NCBI GenBank assembly: GCA_003209375.1
Contig: QCRF01000013.1
Location: 1 to 32,105, forward strand
Length of the DNA stretch: 32,105 bases
Direction of reading: 5' to 3'
DNA from: Prochlorococcus sp. AG-459-N19
GTDB taxonomy: Bacteria; Cyanobacteriota; Cyanobacteriia; PCC-6307; Cyanobiaceae
Part shown: positions 11,101-18,469 of the stretch, piece after piece
Position numbering within the stretch: position 1 is the stretch's first letter
Layout of the letters: every line of letters starts with the position of its first letter
Program-made: the position numbers and the translations under genes
Notes under the pieces: generated by a model
Seen by the model: only the letters and a program-made list of their open reading frames with translations
What the model was told of the DNA's origin: nothing
The model's database searches: none

Positions 11101-11761
11101 ATATAATAACTATTTAGATTCATACGCTAAACCATTGTTAGATAGATGGTTAGAGACAATAATAGAAAAAAAACTTATTTCACCCAAAGCAGTTTATGGA
11201 TATTTCAGATGCGGGAGAAAAGATAATAGTATTTTCTTATTTGATGATAAATCATTAAATAAAATTTCCCAATTTAATTTTCCACGACAAAAATCTGGGA
11301 ATAATTTATGCATAGCTGATTTTTATTGTGATTTGAAAAATGATAAACCGATAGATATATTTCCTATGCAGGCAGTAACCATGGGCGATATTGCTAGCGA
11401 ATATTCTCAAAAATTATTCAAAGAGGATAAATATAGCGATTATTTATTATTCCATGGACTTACGGTGCAATTAGCAGAAGCTCTAGCTGAGTATGTCCAT
11501 GCATTAATTCGTATTGAATGTGGTTTTAGGACAGAAGAACCATACAAAAATAGAGAAATACTAGCTCAAAAATATAGAGGAGCTAGATATTCTTTTGGTT
11601 ATCCTGCATGTCCAAAAGTATCTGATTCAAACATACAATTATCATTGTTGGATGCCAAAAGAATAAACTTGACCATGGATGAATCTGAACAACTTCATCC
11701 AGAACAAAGTACTACAGCTATCATTTCACTACACTCAAAAGCTAAATATTTCAGCGCTTAA
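8195..11761 (+). CDS. metH: Cobalamin-dependent methionine synthase
   Basis: MetH moves a methyl group from 5-methyltetrahydrofolate to homocysteine through bound cobalamin. All four modules are present in 1188 residues. The homocysteine domain (1 to about 320) has zinc-ligand cysteines in GLNCATG (near 225) and GGCCGTTPEH (near 290). The pterin domain runs from about 345 to 600 (GERLNASGSKK, DVNVDYVGRDG). The B12 domain (about 640-870) has the DxHxxG motif in GDVHDIGKNLV near 743. The C-terminal activation domain (about 910-1188) ends with RYSFGYPACP near 1131, the AdoMet-binding region. It lies 18 bases after ilvE. B12 dependence here pairs with cobN and cobU in the window. Confidence 0.97.
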   Translation: MESFRTYLNRNEKPLIIFDGGTGTSFQNLNLTADDFGGKELEGCNENLVLSSPEVVEKVHNSFLEAGCHVIETNTFGASSIVLDEYDIADKAYEINKNAAFIAKKAAAKYSSVDKPRFVAGSIGPTTKLPTLGHIDFDELKHSYKEQIYGLIDGGVDLLLIETCQDVLQIKSALLASKEILESKNIDIPLMVSITMETTGTMLVGSDIASALTILEPFNIDILGLNCATGPEQMKEHIKYLSENSPFAISCIPNAGLPENIGGVAHYRLKPIELKMQLMNFIYDFNVQLIGGCCGTTPEHIKYLSSIIDEIIDNERTYNNGKKNSSGFIPSASSIYNSVPYKQDNSILIVGERLNASGSKKVRELLNDDDWDGLVSIAKQQQKENAHVLDVNVDYVGRDGVKDMKEITSRLVTNINLPLMIDSTDADKMESGLKSAGGKCIINSTNYEDGNERFDQVLNLALGYGSGLVVGTIDEDGMARNSEKKYKIVKRAINRTRESGLSDYELFFDPLALPISTGIEEDRLNAKETISAILKIRKNFPDIHIILGISNISFGLSPLSRINLNSIFLDECIKAGLDSAIIAPNKILPLSKISEETKKLCLDLIYDKRKFEDDICIYDPLVELTKAFQDLSIQDFKKASSENKNLTLEESLKNHIIDGEKIGLEDQLNKALKKYKPLEIINTFLLDGMKVVGDLFGSGQMQLPFVLQSAETMKFAVSILEPYMETVDENISNGKLLIATVKGDVHDIGKNLVDIILTNNGYDVINLGIKQDVSAIIDAQKKYNADCIAMSGLLVKSTAFMKDNLEAFNNENISVPVILGGAALTPKFVNDDCSKIYKGKILYGKDAFTDLKFMNEYMDNKKKGNWSNTEGFINNEGININLASSKSNSQAVKKSISINTETSKLNLKENFIRSKFINEEDPVQAPFLGTKVLNDVDIDLNKLIFYLDTKALFSGQWQIKKGKNQNVDEYNNYLDSYAKPLLDRWLETIIEKKLISPKAVYGYFRCGRKDNSIFLFDDKSLNKISQFNFPRQKSGNNLCIADFYCDLKNDKPIDIFPMQAVTMGDIASEYSQKLFKEDKYSDYLLFHGLTVQLAEALAEYVHALIRIECGFRTEEPYKNREILAQKYRGARYSFGYPACPKVSDSNIQLSLLDAKRINLTMDESEQLHPEQSTTAIISLHSKAKYFSA

Positions 11762-11770
11762 GCTAAATTT

Positions 11771-11989
11771 TTAGTTATTTTCTAAATATACAATAATTTC
11801 TTCCTGTAGTTCTTCCATCGTTTCATTATCACCCAGATCAAGTCCCTCACCCGCGGCATCCTGTGTTAACTCAAGATAATATGAAGCACCATCACTAGAT
11901 AAAAATTCTAATGCGGAAGTTTCATCACTATCTTTAAAAGCTTCATAAAGAGCTTTAAATGCAATGTTTTCAGTAAAGTCCCAGTCCAT
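11771..11989 (-). CDS. Small acidic hypothetical protein
   Basis: A 72-residue, strongly acidic protein (rich in Asp and Glu) with no signal peptide or membrane segment; it is probably a soluble helical protein. I do not recognise a family. It is convergent with metH, only 9 bases from its stop, and divergent from the DUF2237 gene. The ATG at 11989 is the only good start, yet the strong Shine-Dalgarno match on this strand (AAGGAGGT at 12024-12017) lies 27 bases upstream of it, too far to serve it directly. Coding quality is supported by the balanced composition and the clean fit between neighbours. Confidence 0.65.
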   Translation of the reverse strand: MDWDFTENIAFKALYEAFKDSDETSALEFLSSDGASYYLELTQDAAGEGLDLGDNETMEELQEEIIVYLENN

Positions 11990-12087
11990 AATGAAAAAAA
12001 CCTTATTAGAATTATTACCTCCTTACCCCCCATACTCGTCAACCTTTTTTAAAGAAATGTTGGTGTTTTATTATTATTAAAAAAACT

Positions 12088-12471
12088 ATGACCATAAATA
12101 ATCAAGATCAGTTGAATGTCCTAGGAGAAAAAATTGAGATTTGTAGTTGCGTACCTATGACAGGGTGGTACAGGGATGGATTTTGCAACTTTGACAAAAA
12201 TGATGGAGGAAATCATTCCATATGTTGTGTAATGGATGATAATTTTCTGAAATATAGTAAATCACAAGGTAATGATTTAATAACTCCCATGCCTATTTAT
12301 TCTTTCCCAGGACTAAAGGATGGTGATCATTGGTGTATTTGTCTTGATAGGTGGAAGCAAGCATTATTAGACGGTCTTGCACCAAAAGTCATATTAGAAT
12401 CAACGAATATTGTAGTCTTAGAATCAGTACCTCTTGAAAAATTGAAAGAATATCAATTTAATAAAAAGTAA
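12088..12471 (+). CDS. DUF2237 family protein
   Basis: This 127-residue soluble protein matches the DUF2237 family by its conserved order: LNVLGEKIEICS, MTGWYRDGFC, DDGGNHSICCVM (here NDGGNHSICCVM), the central LITPMP-YSFPGLKDGDHWCIC, and the tail with GLAPKVILESTN. Several cysteines (two adjacent in SICCV, one in HWCIC, one in GFCNF) and a histidine are conserved and could bind a metal, but no biochemical role is established that I know of. The gene is divergent from the 72-residue acidic protein and is followed 48 bases later by the Ap4A phosphorylase-like gene on the same strand. Confidence 0.85.
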   Translation: MTINNQDQLNVLGEKIEICSCVPMTGWYRDGFCNFDKNDGGNHSICCVMDDNFLKYSKSQGNDLITPMPIYSFPGLKDGDHWCICLDRWKQALLDGLAPKVILESTNIVVLESVPLEKLKEYQFNKK

Positions 12472-12519
12472 TTACAAGTTTATTTTTTTTTTTAAAATGA
12501 TAATTATAAATTTTTTTAA

Positions 12520-13350
12520 ATGAGTCAAGAAATATATTGGAAAAAAGCACTAGAACAAACTCAATTATCAATTGATGATGAATCATTATATCCTCTCAAA
12601 ACTGAAATTATTACAAGAGATTTATATGAAAAAGACGACTTCATAATTAGGAAACTCGATACTTCAAAATTTAATAAAAAAAAAATTTATGGTCCTAAGC
12701 AAAATCCATTTTGTCCTTGGGAAAAGATACTAGAAATTGATAAAATTGGTGATAATCATCAACTAATATTAAATAAGTACCCTGTACAAAAAGGTCATAT
12801 TTTACTTATTACAAATGAATGGAAACCTCAAAATGGATGGTTGGATATTAAAGATTGGAGAGCGATCCAACAAGTTAATAAAGATACTAGTGGATTATGG
12901 TTTTTCAATAGTTCTCCAATTGCGGGAGCGAGTCAACCTCACAGGCATTTTCAACTTCTGCGTAGATCTAAAGGTGAGATATCATGCCCTAGAGAAAAGT
13001 GGTTTTTAGAGATGAACTCATGTCAAGATATAGATAATAAGCTTAAAAAAAATATTGTTGTATCCAAATTTAATTTTTTAGAAAATCCATCATGTCTTTT
13101 TGAATTTTACTTGGAATTATGCAAGAAATTGGGACTTGGGAACCCTATTAGTGATAGGAAACCGATATATCCATACAATATTTTAATAGCCAATAAATGG
13201 ATCGCTATTATAAAAAGAAAAAATGATCATATTCATGGTTTTAGTATTAACGGCTTAGGATTTGCAGGATACTTATTAGTTACTGAAAATTCAAATATTA
13301 ATTATTTAAAGAAATTTGGCCCTGAAAAACTTCTAGAAAATTTTGTTTGA
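12520..13350 (+). CDS. Ap4A phosphorylase-like ATP adenylyltransferase (HIT superfamily)
   Basis: The 276-residue protein resembles diadenosine tetraphosphate phosphorylases (ATP adenylyltransferases), which split Ap4A with phosphate to ATP and ADP. FCPWEK (about residue 64), HQLILNKYPVQKGHILLIT (about 86) and the catalytic histidine motif SQPHRHFQLL (about 138-147, H-x-H-x-Q type) are in the right order. The C-terminal part YPYNILIANKW.A.IKR matches the DUF4922/C-terminal domain found with this family. Other HIT nucleotidyl transferases such as GalT share the motif, but the GHILLITNEW block favours Ap4A phosphorylase. It is followed by a convergent 59-residue gene only 3 bases away. Confidence 0.85.
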   Translation: MSQEIYWKKALEQTQLSIDDESLYPLKTEIITRDLYEKDDFIIRKLDTSKFNKKKIYGPKQNPFCPWEKILEIDKIGDNHQLILNKYPVQKGHILLITNEWKPQNGWLDIKDWRAIQQVNKDTSGLWFFNSSPIAGASQPHRHFQLLRRSKGEISCPREKWFLEMNSCQDIDNKLKKNIVVSKFNFLENPSCLFEFYLELCKKLGLGNPISDRKPIYPYNILIANKWIAIIKRKNDHIHGFSINGLGFAGYLLVTENSNINYLKKFGPEKLLENFV

Positions 13351-13353
13351 ATA

Positions 13354-13533
13354 TTAGTTAGTTACTTCAACTTCCTTATCCCTGCTTATTTGGCTTTCTA
13401 GAACTTCTATAGATGCTGTTACTGAGGCAATTTTACGTTCAAGCGAATCCTTAATATAATTGAGCATTTCTAATTTCTTATGTTGATAAAAACTCTTTTT
13501 TTCTTTAGATGACTTGAAATAACAATTAAACAT
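13354..13533 (-). CDS. Small coiled-coil hypothetical protein (59 aa)
   Basis: A minus-strand frame from ATG at 13533 to TAA at 13356-13354 encodes 59 residues beginning MFNCYFKSSKEKKSF and ending in SRDKEVEVTN. The middle (about 20-50) has heptad-like hydrophobic spacing (LEMLNYIKDSLERKIASV), so a short helix or coiled coil is likely. There is no signal peptide. It is tightly packed against the stop of the Ap4A phosphorylase-like gene and divergent from the J-domain gene; without it there would be an unusually long gap. I do not recognise a family. Confidence 0.6.
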   Translation of the reverse strand: MFNCYFKSSKEKKSFYQHKKLEMLNYIKDSLERKIASVTASIEVLESQISRDKEVEVTN

Positions 13534-13678
13534 TTTTTATTTTTATTATAAAAAGACACTTAATTGACTTGTGACATAAAAATAAATTGGTTTTAATTTA
13601 AAAACAATATTTCGTATGGACTTTCAATTTTTTTTTTAATAAAATTAAATAAATTCCATATTATTCAAGAAATTATTA

Positions 13679-14689
13679 TTGAATATTCCTGAAAATTCAA
13701 ATACAAAAAGAATTTCAATTGATTTACCTGAGGAACTAATTTCCAGGTTTGATCAATTACGAAAAGAGTGGGGATTTAGAGCAAGAGGACCCGTAATAGA
13801 AAAGATACTTAAAGAACTTCTTCAAGAAGATGATTTACTACCTAAGAACCAACAGCAAGAAATAGACTTTAACGAGAATAATAAAAAAGAAAATTTAAAC
13901 ATTGATGAAGATACTGCATTGGTATTAATTAAATCAGACGTAAAAAAAGAAGTTAATGAGATATCTTTGAATAAAAGATTTACAAATAACAATCAATCTA
14001 AAGAAAAAGCCAACTTAAACATAAGCCTTCCCAATTTTGTTGAAAAAAAAGTAAGGAATCTAAGAAGAAGTATTAATAGTGAAAAATTAAAGGAGAATAT
14101 TAATGATATTCAAATTAACACAATTAAAGAAACTGAATTATTAAAATGTCGAATTGAGTTAATTAGTCATTGGAAAACCTTATATGGATCAGTTCCTAAT
14201 GATCATGTAGTAGAAGCTTCGATGGATTGGTTTGCAAGGGATATATGGCCAAATCTTGATGGAACTGAAAATCTACCCTTTACGTGGAGTGCAGCCAATA
14301 AATTAATGTCAGAATTATGCCCATTTTGGAAAAAGAAAAATCCATCACTTGAAATTGTTTTATTAATGATTGGCGTTTTAGAAGACCCTTTTGCTACATC
14401 AGACCTGATAAATAGAATACCAACACTTATGAGAAGGTTTATAAGTAGATTTAAGCGAAATAATAGATCAAATTCATTTGAAACTTTGGACTCAACAATG
14501 ACAGTACATGGAGCTCTTAAATTATTGAATTTATCAACATCCGCAGGATCCGCTCATACGTTCCGTAAAATTAGGGAGGCCTATAAATCAATAGCCTTAG
14601 AGACGCATCCAGATGCTGGAGGATCAACAGATCAAATGAGAAAATTAAATGAAGCGTATCAATTGCTAAAAAATCTATATAGAAAATAG
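13679..14689 (+). CDS. Ribbon-helix-helix / J-domain fusion protein
   Basis: A 336-residue protein with two recognisable ends. Residues about 10-48 (KRISIDLPEELISRFDQL, then a basic helix-turn and IEKILKEL) look like a ribbon-helix-helix DNA-binding fold. Residues about 275-335 form a C-terminal J-domain with an intact HPD triad at H310-P311-D312 (ALETHPDAGGSTDQ), expected to stimulate an Hsp70 (DnaK) ATPase. The lysine-rich linker (50-150) looks disordered; 155-260 is an unassigned helical domain. The TTG start begins the conserved RHH strand. It may tie chaperone recruitment to DNA or to a regulator, which is inference. Confidence 0.75.
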   Translation: MNIPENSNTKRISIDLPEELISRFDQLRKEWGFRARGPVIEKILKELLQEDDLLPKNQQQEIDFNENNKKENLNIDEDTALVLIKSDVKKEVNEISLNKRFTNNNQSKEKANLNISLPNFVEKKVRNLRRSINSEKLKENINDIQINTIKETELLKCRIELISHWKTLYGSVPNDHVVEASMDWFARDIWPNLDGTENLPFTWSAANKLMSELCPFWKKKNPSLEIVLLMIGVLEDPFATSDLINRIPTLMRRFISRFKRNNRSNSFETLDSTMTVHGALKLLNLSTSAGSAHTFRKIREAYKSIALETHPDAGGSTDQMRKLNEAYQLLKNLYRK

Positions 14690-14707
14690 TATATTAATTC
14701 TCAAACA

Positions 14708-14746
14708 AGACTAATCATAAGTCTAATTAATAGTCTCATATAAGAC
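14708..14746 (+). repeat. 39-bp AGACT/AGTCT element, copy 1
   Basis: The pattern is AGACT-N7-AGTCT-N7-AGTCT-N6-AGAC. The first two blocks form an inverted repeat and the second and third a direct repeat with a 12-bp period. The preceding ten bases (TTCTCAAACA) are shared with copy 2 with one difference. The 12-bp period is close to a helical turn, which fits a multimeric DNA-binding protein; a small RNA hairpin (AGACT/AGTCT) is also possible. Confidence 0.75.
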
Positions 14747-14877
14747 AACCGCTAATCTGAAAATTCTTAATTTTTGTCAATTATTTTTATTCAAATATAT
14801 GAAAACAATAATTATGGATAAGTAAAATAAAAATAGAAAATATTTTTAAAAATCTCTTGTATAGCAATTCTAAAACA

Positions 14878-14916
14878 AGACTCATTATAAGTCTACTATA
14901 TAGTCTCAAAATAGAT
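14878..14916 (+). repeat. 39-bp AGACT/AGTCT element, copy 2
   Basis: Same architecture and exactly the same spacing as copy 1: AGACT-N7-AGTCT-N7-AGTCT-N6-AGAT, with one change in the last block. The spacers are not conserved in sequence, so the blocks themselves appear to be what is kept. The flanking TTCTAAAACA precedes it as in copy 1. Confidence 0.75.
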
Positions 14917-15075
14917 ACGTAAGATAAATTAATTTATCAATTTGGATGATTTATGCCCAAACTTTTTATTGCCTGGGAAAAATTGAATAATAAATCAACG
15001 AATTATGTCCTTTCAATGTCCAAGAAATTAATAACGCTTAAAAAGTATTGATATCATTGGTTTTTATATCTTGAT

Positions 15076-15096
15076 GTACTGCCTTAAAGACAGTAC
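15076..15096 (-). terminator. Hairpin at the 3' end of the small secreted-protein gene
   Basis: GTACTG and CAGTAC form a 6-bp stem that can extend inward through CTT/AAG, and it abuts the stop codon of the minus-strand gene at 15096. There is no T-run after it on that strand, so it may act as an RNA 3' stabiliser or a weak terminator rather than a standard intrinsic terminator. Confidence 0.45.
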
Positions 15097-15344
15097 TACC
15101 TGACTTGAAGCTTTTCAATAGCAGTTTTTTTATCAATTCTCGGAACATCGCTTAAACCGTTTGCATCAAACCAAGGAGCACTTGCCCAATCAAATCCTTC
15201 ACCAAAAGTGTTATCAGGTGCAGCTATATACCAATGACAAGAAGCGTCAGGAACATCTACAGCACATTTTGACCAATCATCTGACCACTGAGGGACTTGT
15301 ACCCACAGCACTGAAGATAAAATTAGAGTTAGTAAGTTGATCAT
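15096..15344 (-). CDS. Small secreted or membrane-anchored hypothetical protein
   Basis: An 82-residue protein with a hydrophobic N-terminus (about residues 2-17, MINLLTLILSSVLWVQV) that could be a short signal peptide or anchor. The mature part is Trp- and Asp-rich (QWSDDWSKC, CHWYIAAPDN, FDWASAPWFD) and has two cysteines about 11 residues apart that could form a disulfide outside the cytoplasm. I recall no named family. It stands alone on the minus strand between stretches carrying the 39-bp repeated element, one copy of which lies about 46 bases upstream of its start and could be its control site. Confidence 0.65.
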   Translation of the reverse strand: MINLLTLILSSVLWVQVPQWSDDWSKCAVDVPDASCHWYIAAPDNTFGEGFDWASAPWFDANGLSDVPRIDKKTAIEKLQVR

Positions 15345-15389
15345 GCTCTCTATAATACAACATTAATTAGTTTTATAGGATTATTACAT

Positions 15390-15428
15390 GTCTTATATTA
15401 GAATTACTAATAGACTTATTTATAGTCT
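15390..15428 (-). repeat. 39-bp AGACT/AGTCT element, copy 3 (upstream of the secreted-protein gene)
   Basis: Read on the minus strand it is AGACT-N7-AGTCT-N7-ATTCT-N6-AGAC, one change from copy 1, with identical spacing. It lies between the pheT stop (15450) and the start of the 82-residue secreted-protein gene (15344) and is oriented toward that gene, so an operator role is plausible. A further short palindrome TCTTATATAAGA overlaps its edge. Confidence 0.7.
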
Positions 15429-15449
15429 TATATAAGATTAGAAAGATAC

Positions 15450-17894
15450 TTAATTCCTCAATTTAGTATTAAAAATTTTTTCAACGCTAGAAATGATATT
15501 TGAATGTATTGATGAAATGTCCGAGTCTAGTAATGTTTTATCTTTATCTCTATAAGATAATCTAAATGTATAACTTATTAGATCATCTCCAAATTTAGCA
15601 TCTTCAAAAACATCAATTAAACTTACATCCTCTAAGAGATTTTTTCCTGTTTTTCTTATCTGTGATGTTATTTCGCTAATTAAAAATTTCTTACTGAAAA
15701 CAAAATTTATATCTCTTTCCATTTTTGGAACAATTGGATATTGCTTATATATTGGAATCCATTTATTTTTTCTTGTACTTGCTCGTAAAAGGTTAGAAAC
15801 ATTTATACAAAATAAATAAACTTTTTTTAATGACTTCTTTTCTAATATTAGTTTGGGATGTATTTCACCAAAATAACCTGCATCTTTCCCTTCAATAAGT
15901 AATTTTGCTGTTCTTCCAGGGTGAAGAAAATCAATTGAATCAGAAGGTTTATCCTCAATATTTATATTCAAAGATGACAAAGCCTCCTTTAACTTTCCTC
16001 TTGCCTTGTAATAATTAAGATCGTTATCCTTATCCGAATTTATCCATTTTCCAAATTTTCTATTTCCATAAATCGCACCATTCAAAACTTCCTCTTGAAT
16101 GAGCTCAGTTTTCTTTTGAAAAATATTTCCAATTTCAAATATAAAACAACTTGTTTGTCCAGCTTTAATATTACGGTTTACTATCTCCAAATGTTCTTTC
16201 CAGATATTATCTCTTAGGCAACTAGTTTCTAATAACAATGGATTAGAAATCTTTATAAGTTTTTCATTATCTTCTGGAACAAGAGAGTAGCTTAGTACCT
16301 CGTTAAAACCATTTTCTGTAAAACTATTTTTTACTTTTCTCAATGCCAACTGTTCTGATGATAATTTTCCAGGCTTAATTGGATTAGGAAGGTTTAAGTC
16401 AAATCTGTCATACCCTATTAATCTGGCAATTTCTTCAATTAAATCTATTTCTCTTATTAAATCATGTGATCTATTGGGAATTACTGCTACATCCCAGCCA
16501 TATTCTTTATTCTTTAAAGTACAACCTATGAGTGTTAATTTATCAAAAATTTCATTATCAGATAAATTTCTTTTTTCAAATTGATCGTTAATTATTAATG
16601 GACCAAGAATTTTATGTATTCGATTTCTCCGAAGTTTAATAAATATATCCTCATTTTTTTTCAAATTCGAAGTATTGATAATTGGGGAATTAATAGAAAA
16701 ATATTCTTCTAAAAGATTAATAGCCCTTGTTACTGCACTTATTGTATTTTTTGATGAAATCCCTTTTTCATACCTACTGCTAGATTCTGTTCTTATGCCT
16801 ACCGCCTTTGAGGATTTTCTTATAGTAACTGGATTAAAAACAGCGCCCTCAAGGTAAATAGAAGAAGTAGTATTGCTTACAGAAGTCTCTAAGCCACCTA
16901 TCACCCCAGCAATCGCAACAGGTTTATCGCAACAAGTGACTACTGTAATATTTTCATTTAATTCATATTTTTTACCGTCCAAACAAACAAGGCTTTCATT
17001 ATCCTTGGCTTTTCGTACAGAAAAATCTTTTGGAGAAACTTCCTTTCCAATTAAAATAGATAGTTTTTCTTTGTCAAACGCATGCAAGGGTTGCCCTTGT
17101 TCTAAAAGAATATAGTTTGTCAGATCAACGAGAAGATTAATCGACTTTATACCTGATTTTTCTATACGGTCTTTAAGCCACTTTGGAGATAATTTATCTC
17201 CATTTACTCCATCAATGCAACTTATTGTATATATACAATTAGATTCTATAGCCTCTGGACAAAGTTTAATTCCCTTAAGTAAATGAATATTATATTTATG
17301 GTTTAATTCTGGAAAATTTAATTTGGATTCTAAAAGAGCAGAAATTTCGCGAGCTATACCTATAACAGACATTCCATCAGGTCTATTAGCTGTAATGGCT
17401 AAGTCATATATAAAATCATTTAATTGAAGCAAGTCAGACACTGGAGTGCCTAATTCATGTTGTAAGGCTAAATCTTCATCAACGATTTCTATCCCTTCGC
17501 TAGACTCTTCTAATCCAAGCTCCTGCAGAGAGCATATCATCCCTTCACTCATGACACCTCTAATTTCACTTTTTTTAATAGTTAAATCAACTGCATTTAA
17601 TTTCGCACCGAGAGTAGCAACATAAACATAAATATTTGGTTTAATATTGCGCGCACCACAGATAATTTGTAACTTCTTTGAAGTACCAATATCTACATGG
17701 CATATTGAAAGTTTGTCAGATCCATCGTGTTTTGAAACAGATAATACCTTTCCTAAAACAACACCATTTACATTTTCTGAACAATCTTTTAATGATTCAA
17801 CCTCAAATCCGCCAATAGACAATTTCTCAGAGAGATCTTCAGGTGTAGAAGTGATTTCTACTAAATTTTTCAACCAATTTTGAGAAACTTTCAT
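15450..17894 (-). CDS. pheT: Phenylalanyl-tRNA synthetase beta subunit
   Basis: The 814-residue protein is the beta chain of the alpha2-beta2 PheRS, which charges tRNA-Phe. Domain order is as expected: N-terminal EMAP/OB-type tRNA-binding domain (about 40-150, with GLVLSVSKHDGSDKL-like wording and IICGARNIK), the B3/B4 editing region (about 200-390, TNYILLEQGQPLHAFD and GGLETSVSNTT), the B5 domain (about 410-490), the core synthetase-like fold, and a C-terminal FDX-ACB anticodon-binding domain from about 720 (KQYPIVPKMERDINFVF). The start ATG at 17894 follows an AT-rich divergent promoter region shared with rpmG. No pheS is in the window, which is normal for this lineage. Confidence 0.96.
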   Translation of the reverse strand: MKVSQNWLKNLVEITSTPEDLSEKLSIGGFEVESLKDCSENVNGVVLGKVLSVSKHDGSDKLSICHVDIGTSKKLQIICGARNIKPNIYVYVATLGAKLNAVDLTIKKSEIRGVMSEGMICSLQELGLEESSEGIEIVDEDLALQHELGTPVSDLLQLNDFIYDLAITANRPDGMSVIGIAREISALLESKLNFPELNHKYNIHLLKGIKLCPEAIESNCIYTISCIDGVNGDKLSPKWLKDRIEKSGIKSINLLVDLTNYILLEQGQPLHAFDKEKLSILIGKEVSPKDFSVRKAKDNESLVCLDGKKYELNENITVVTCCDKPVAIAGVIGGLETSVSNTTSSIYLEGAVFNPVTIRKSSKAVGIRTESSSRYEKGISSKNTISAVTRAINLLEEYFSINSPIINTSNLKKNEDIFIKLRRNRIHKILGPLIINDQFEKRNLSDNEIFDKLTLIGCTLKNKEYGWDVAVIPNRSHDLIREIDLIEEIARLIGYDRFDLNLPNPIKPGKLSSEQLALRKVKNSFTENGFNEVLSYSLVPEDNEKLIKISNPLLLETSCLRDNIWKEHLEIVNRNIKAGQTSCFIFEIGNIFQKKTELIQEEVLNGAIYGNRKFGKWINSDKDNDLNYYKARGKLKEALSSLNINIEDKPSDSIDFLHPGRTAKLLIEGKDAGYFGEIHPKLILEKKSLKKVYLFCINVSNLLRASTRKNKWIPIYKQYPIVPKMERDINFVFSKKFLISEITSQIRKTGKNLLEDVSLIDVFEDAKFGDDLISYTFRLSYRDKDKTLLDSDISSIHSNIISSVEKIFNTKLRN

Positions 17895-17995
17895 ATATAT
17901 TTTTTAATCAATGATGATAAAAGAAATGAGTTTATCTTCAAAAAAGTTTGTTGAAGATGTACAATAGAAAATTATACAATAGAGTATTAATTAAA

Positions 17996-18190
17996 ATGGC
18001 CAAAAAAGGGACAAGAGTTGTAGTGACCCTGGAATGTACTGAAGCAAGGACAAGCTCAGATCCTAAGAGATCAAATGGTGTCTCAAGATATACTACTGAA
18101 AAAAATCGTAGAAATACAACTGAACGATTAGAATTGAAAAAATTTAACCCTCATTTAAACAGAATGACCATACACAAAGAAATTAAGTAA
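17996..18190 (+). CDS. rpmG: 50S ribosomal protein L33
   Basis: The 64-residue protein from ATG at 17996 begins [14 protein letters not shown], the cyanobacterial L33 N-terminus, and ends with [16 protein letters not shown] longer frame from 17948 exists in the same phase, but the MAKKGTR start matches the family and is preferred. L33 sits near the E site of the large subunit. The gene is followed 12 bases later by rpsR, the usual L33-S18 pair, and the two are divergent from pheT. Confidence 0.96.
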   Translation: MAKKGTRVVVTLECTEARTSSDPKRSNGVSRYTTEKNRRNTTERLELKKFNPHLNRMTIHKEIK

Positions 18191-18202
18191 TCAAATTAAA
18201 TC

Positions 18203-18424
18203 ATGCCTAATTCAATTTTTAAAAAACAATTATCACCTATCAAACCTGGAGACCCTATTGACTATAAGGATGTAGAACTACTAAAAAAATTCATAACTGA
18301 GAGAGGTAAAATCCTACCAAGAAGGATGACAGGTTTAACCTCTAAGCAACAAAGAGATCTTACGTTAGCAGTAAAACGAGCTAGGATTGTTGCTCTTTTA
18401 CCCTTCGTAAATCCTGAAGGATAG
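18203..18424 (+). CDS. rpsR: 30S ribosomal protein S18
   Basis: The 73-residue protein has the S18 core: [22 protein letters not shown] and [26 protein letters not shown]18 binds the platform of the small subunit next to S6. It is short and ends soon after the conserved LLPFV, as in other picocyanobacteria. It lies 12 bases after rpmG and 45 bases before the RNase II-like gene, so a three-gene transcript is likely. Confidence 0.97.
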   Translation: MPNSIFKKQLSPIKPGDPIDYKDVELLKKFITERGKILPRRMTGLTSKQQRDLTLAVKRARIVALLPFVNPEG

Positions 18425-18469
18425 TTTCATATTGAATATAGTTGGCACTATAATTAATATCTCAAATAT

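Larger units (their letters stand above)
14690..15075. other. Gene-poor stretch with two copies of a 39-bp element
   Basis: No convincing gene lies between the J-domain gene and the small secreted-protein gene. The stretch holds two copies of the 39-bp AGACT/AGTCT element described separately. One short frame (14953-15051, 32 residues, beginning MPKLFIAWEKL) has an ATG but only a weak ribosome-binding site; it could be a micro-protein or chance. The rest is AT-rich and shows nothing I can name. Confidence 0.5.

Noticed and set aside
14953..15051. A 32-codon frame in the repeat-bearing gap
   Set aside because: Weak start context and no known relative; mentioned in the gap entry but not called as a gene.
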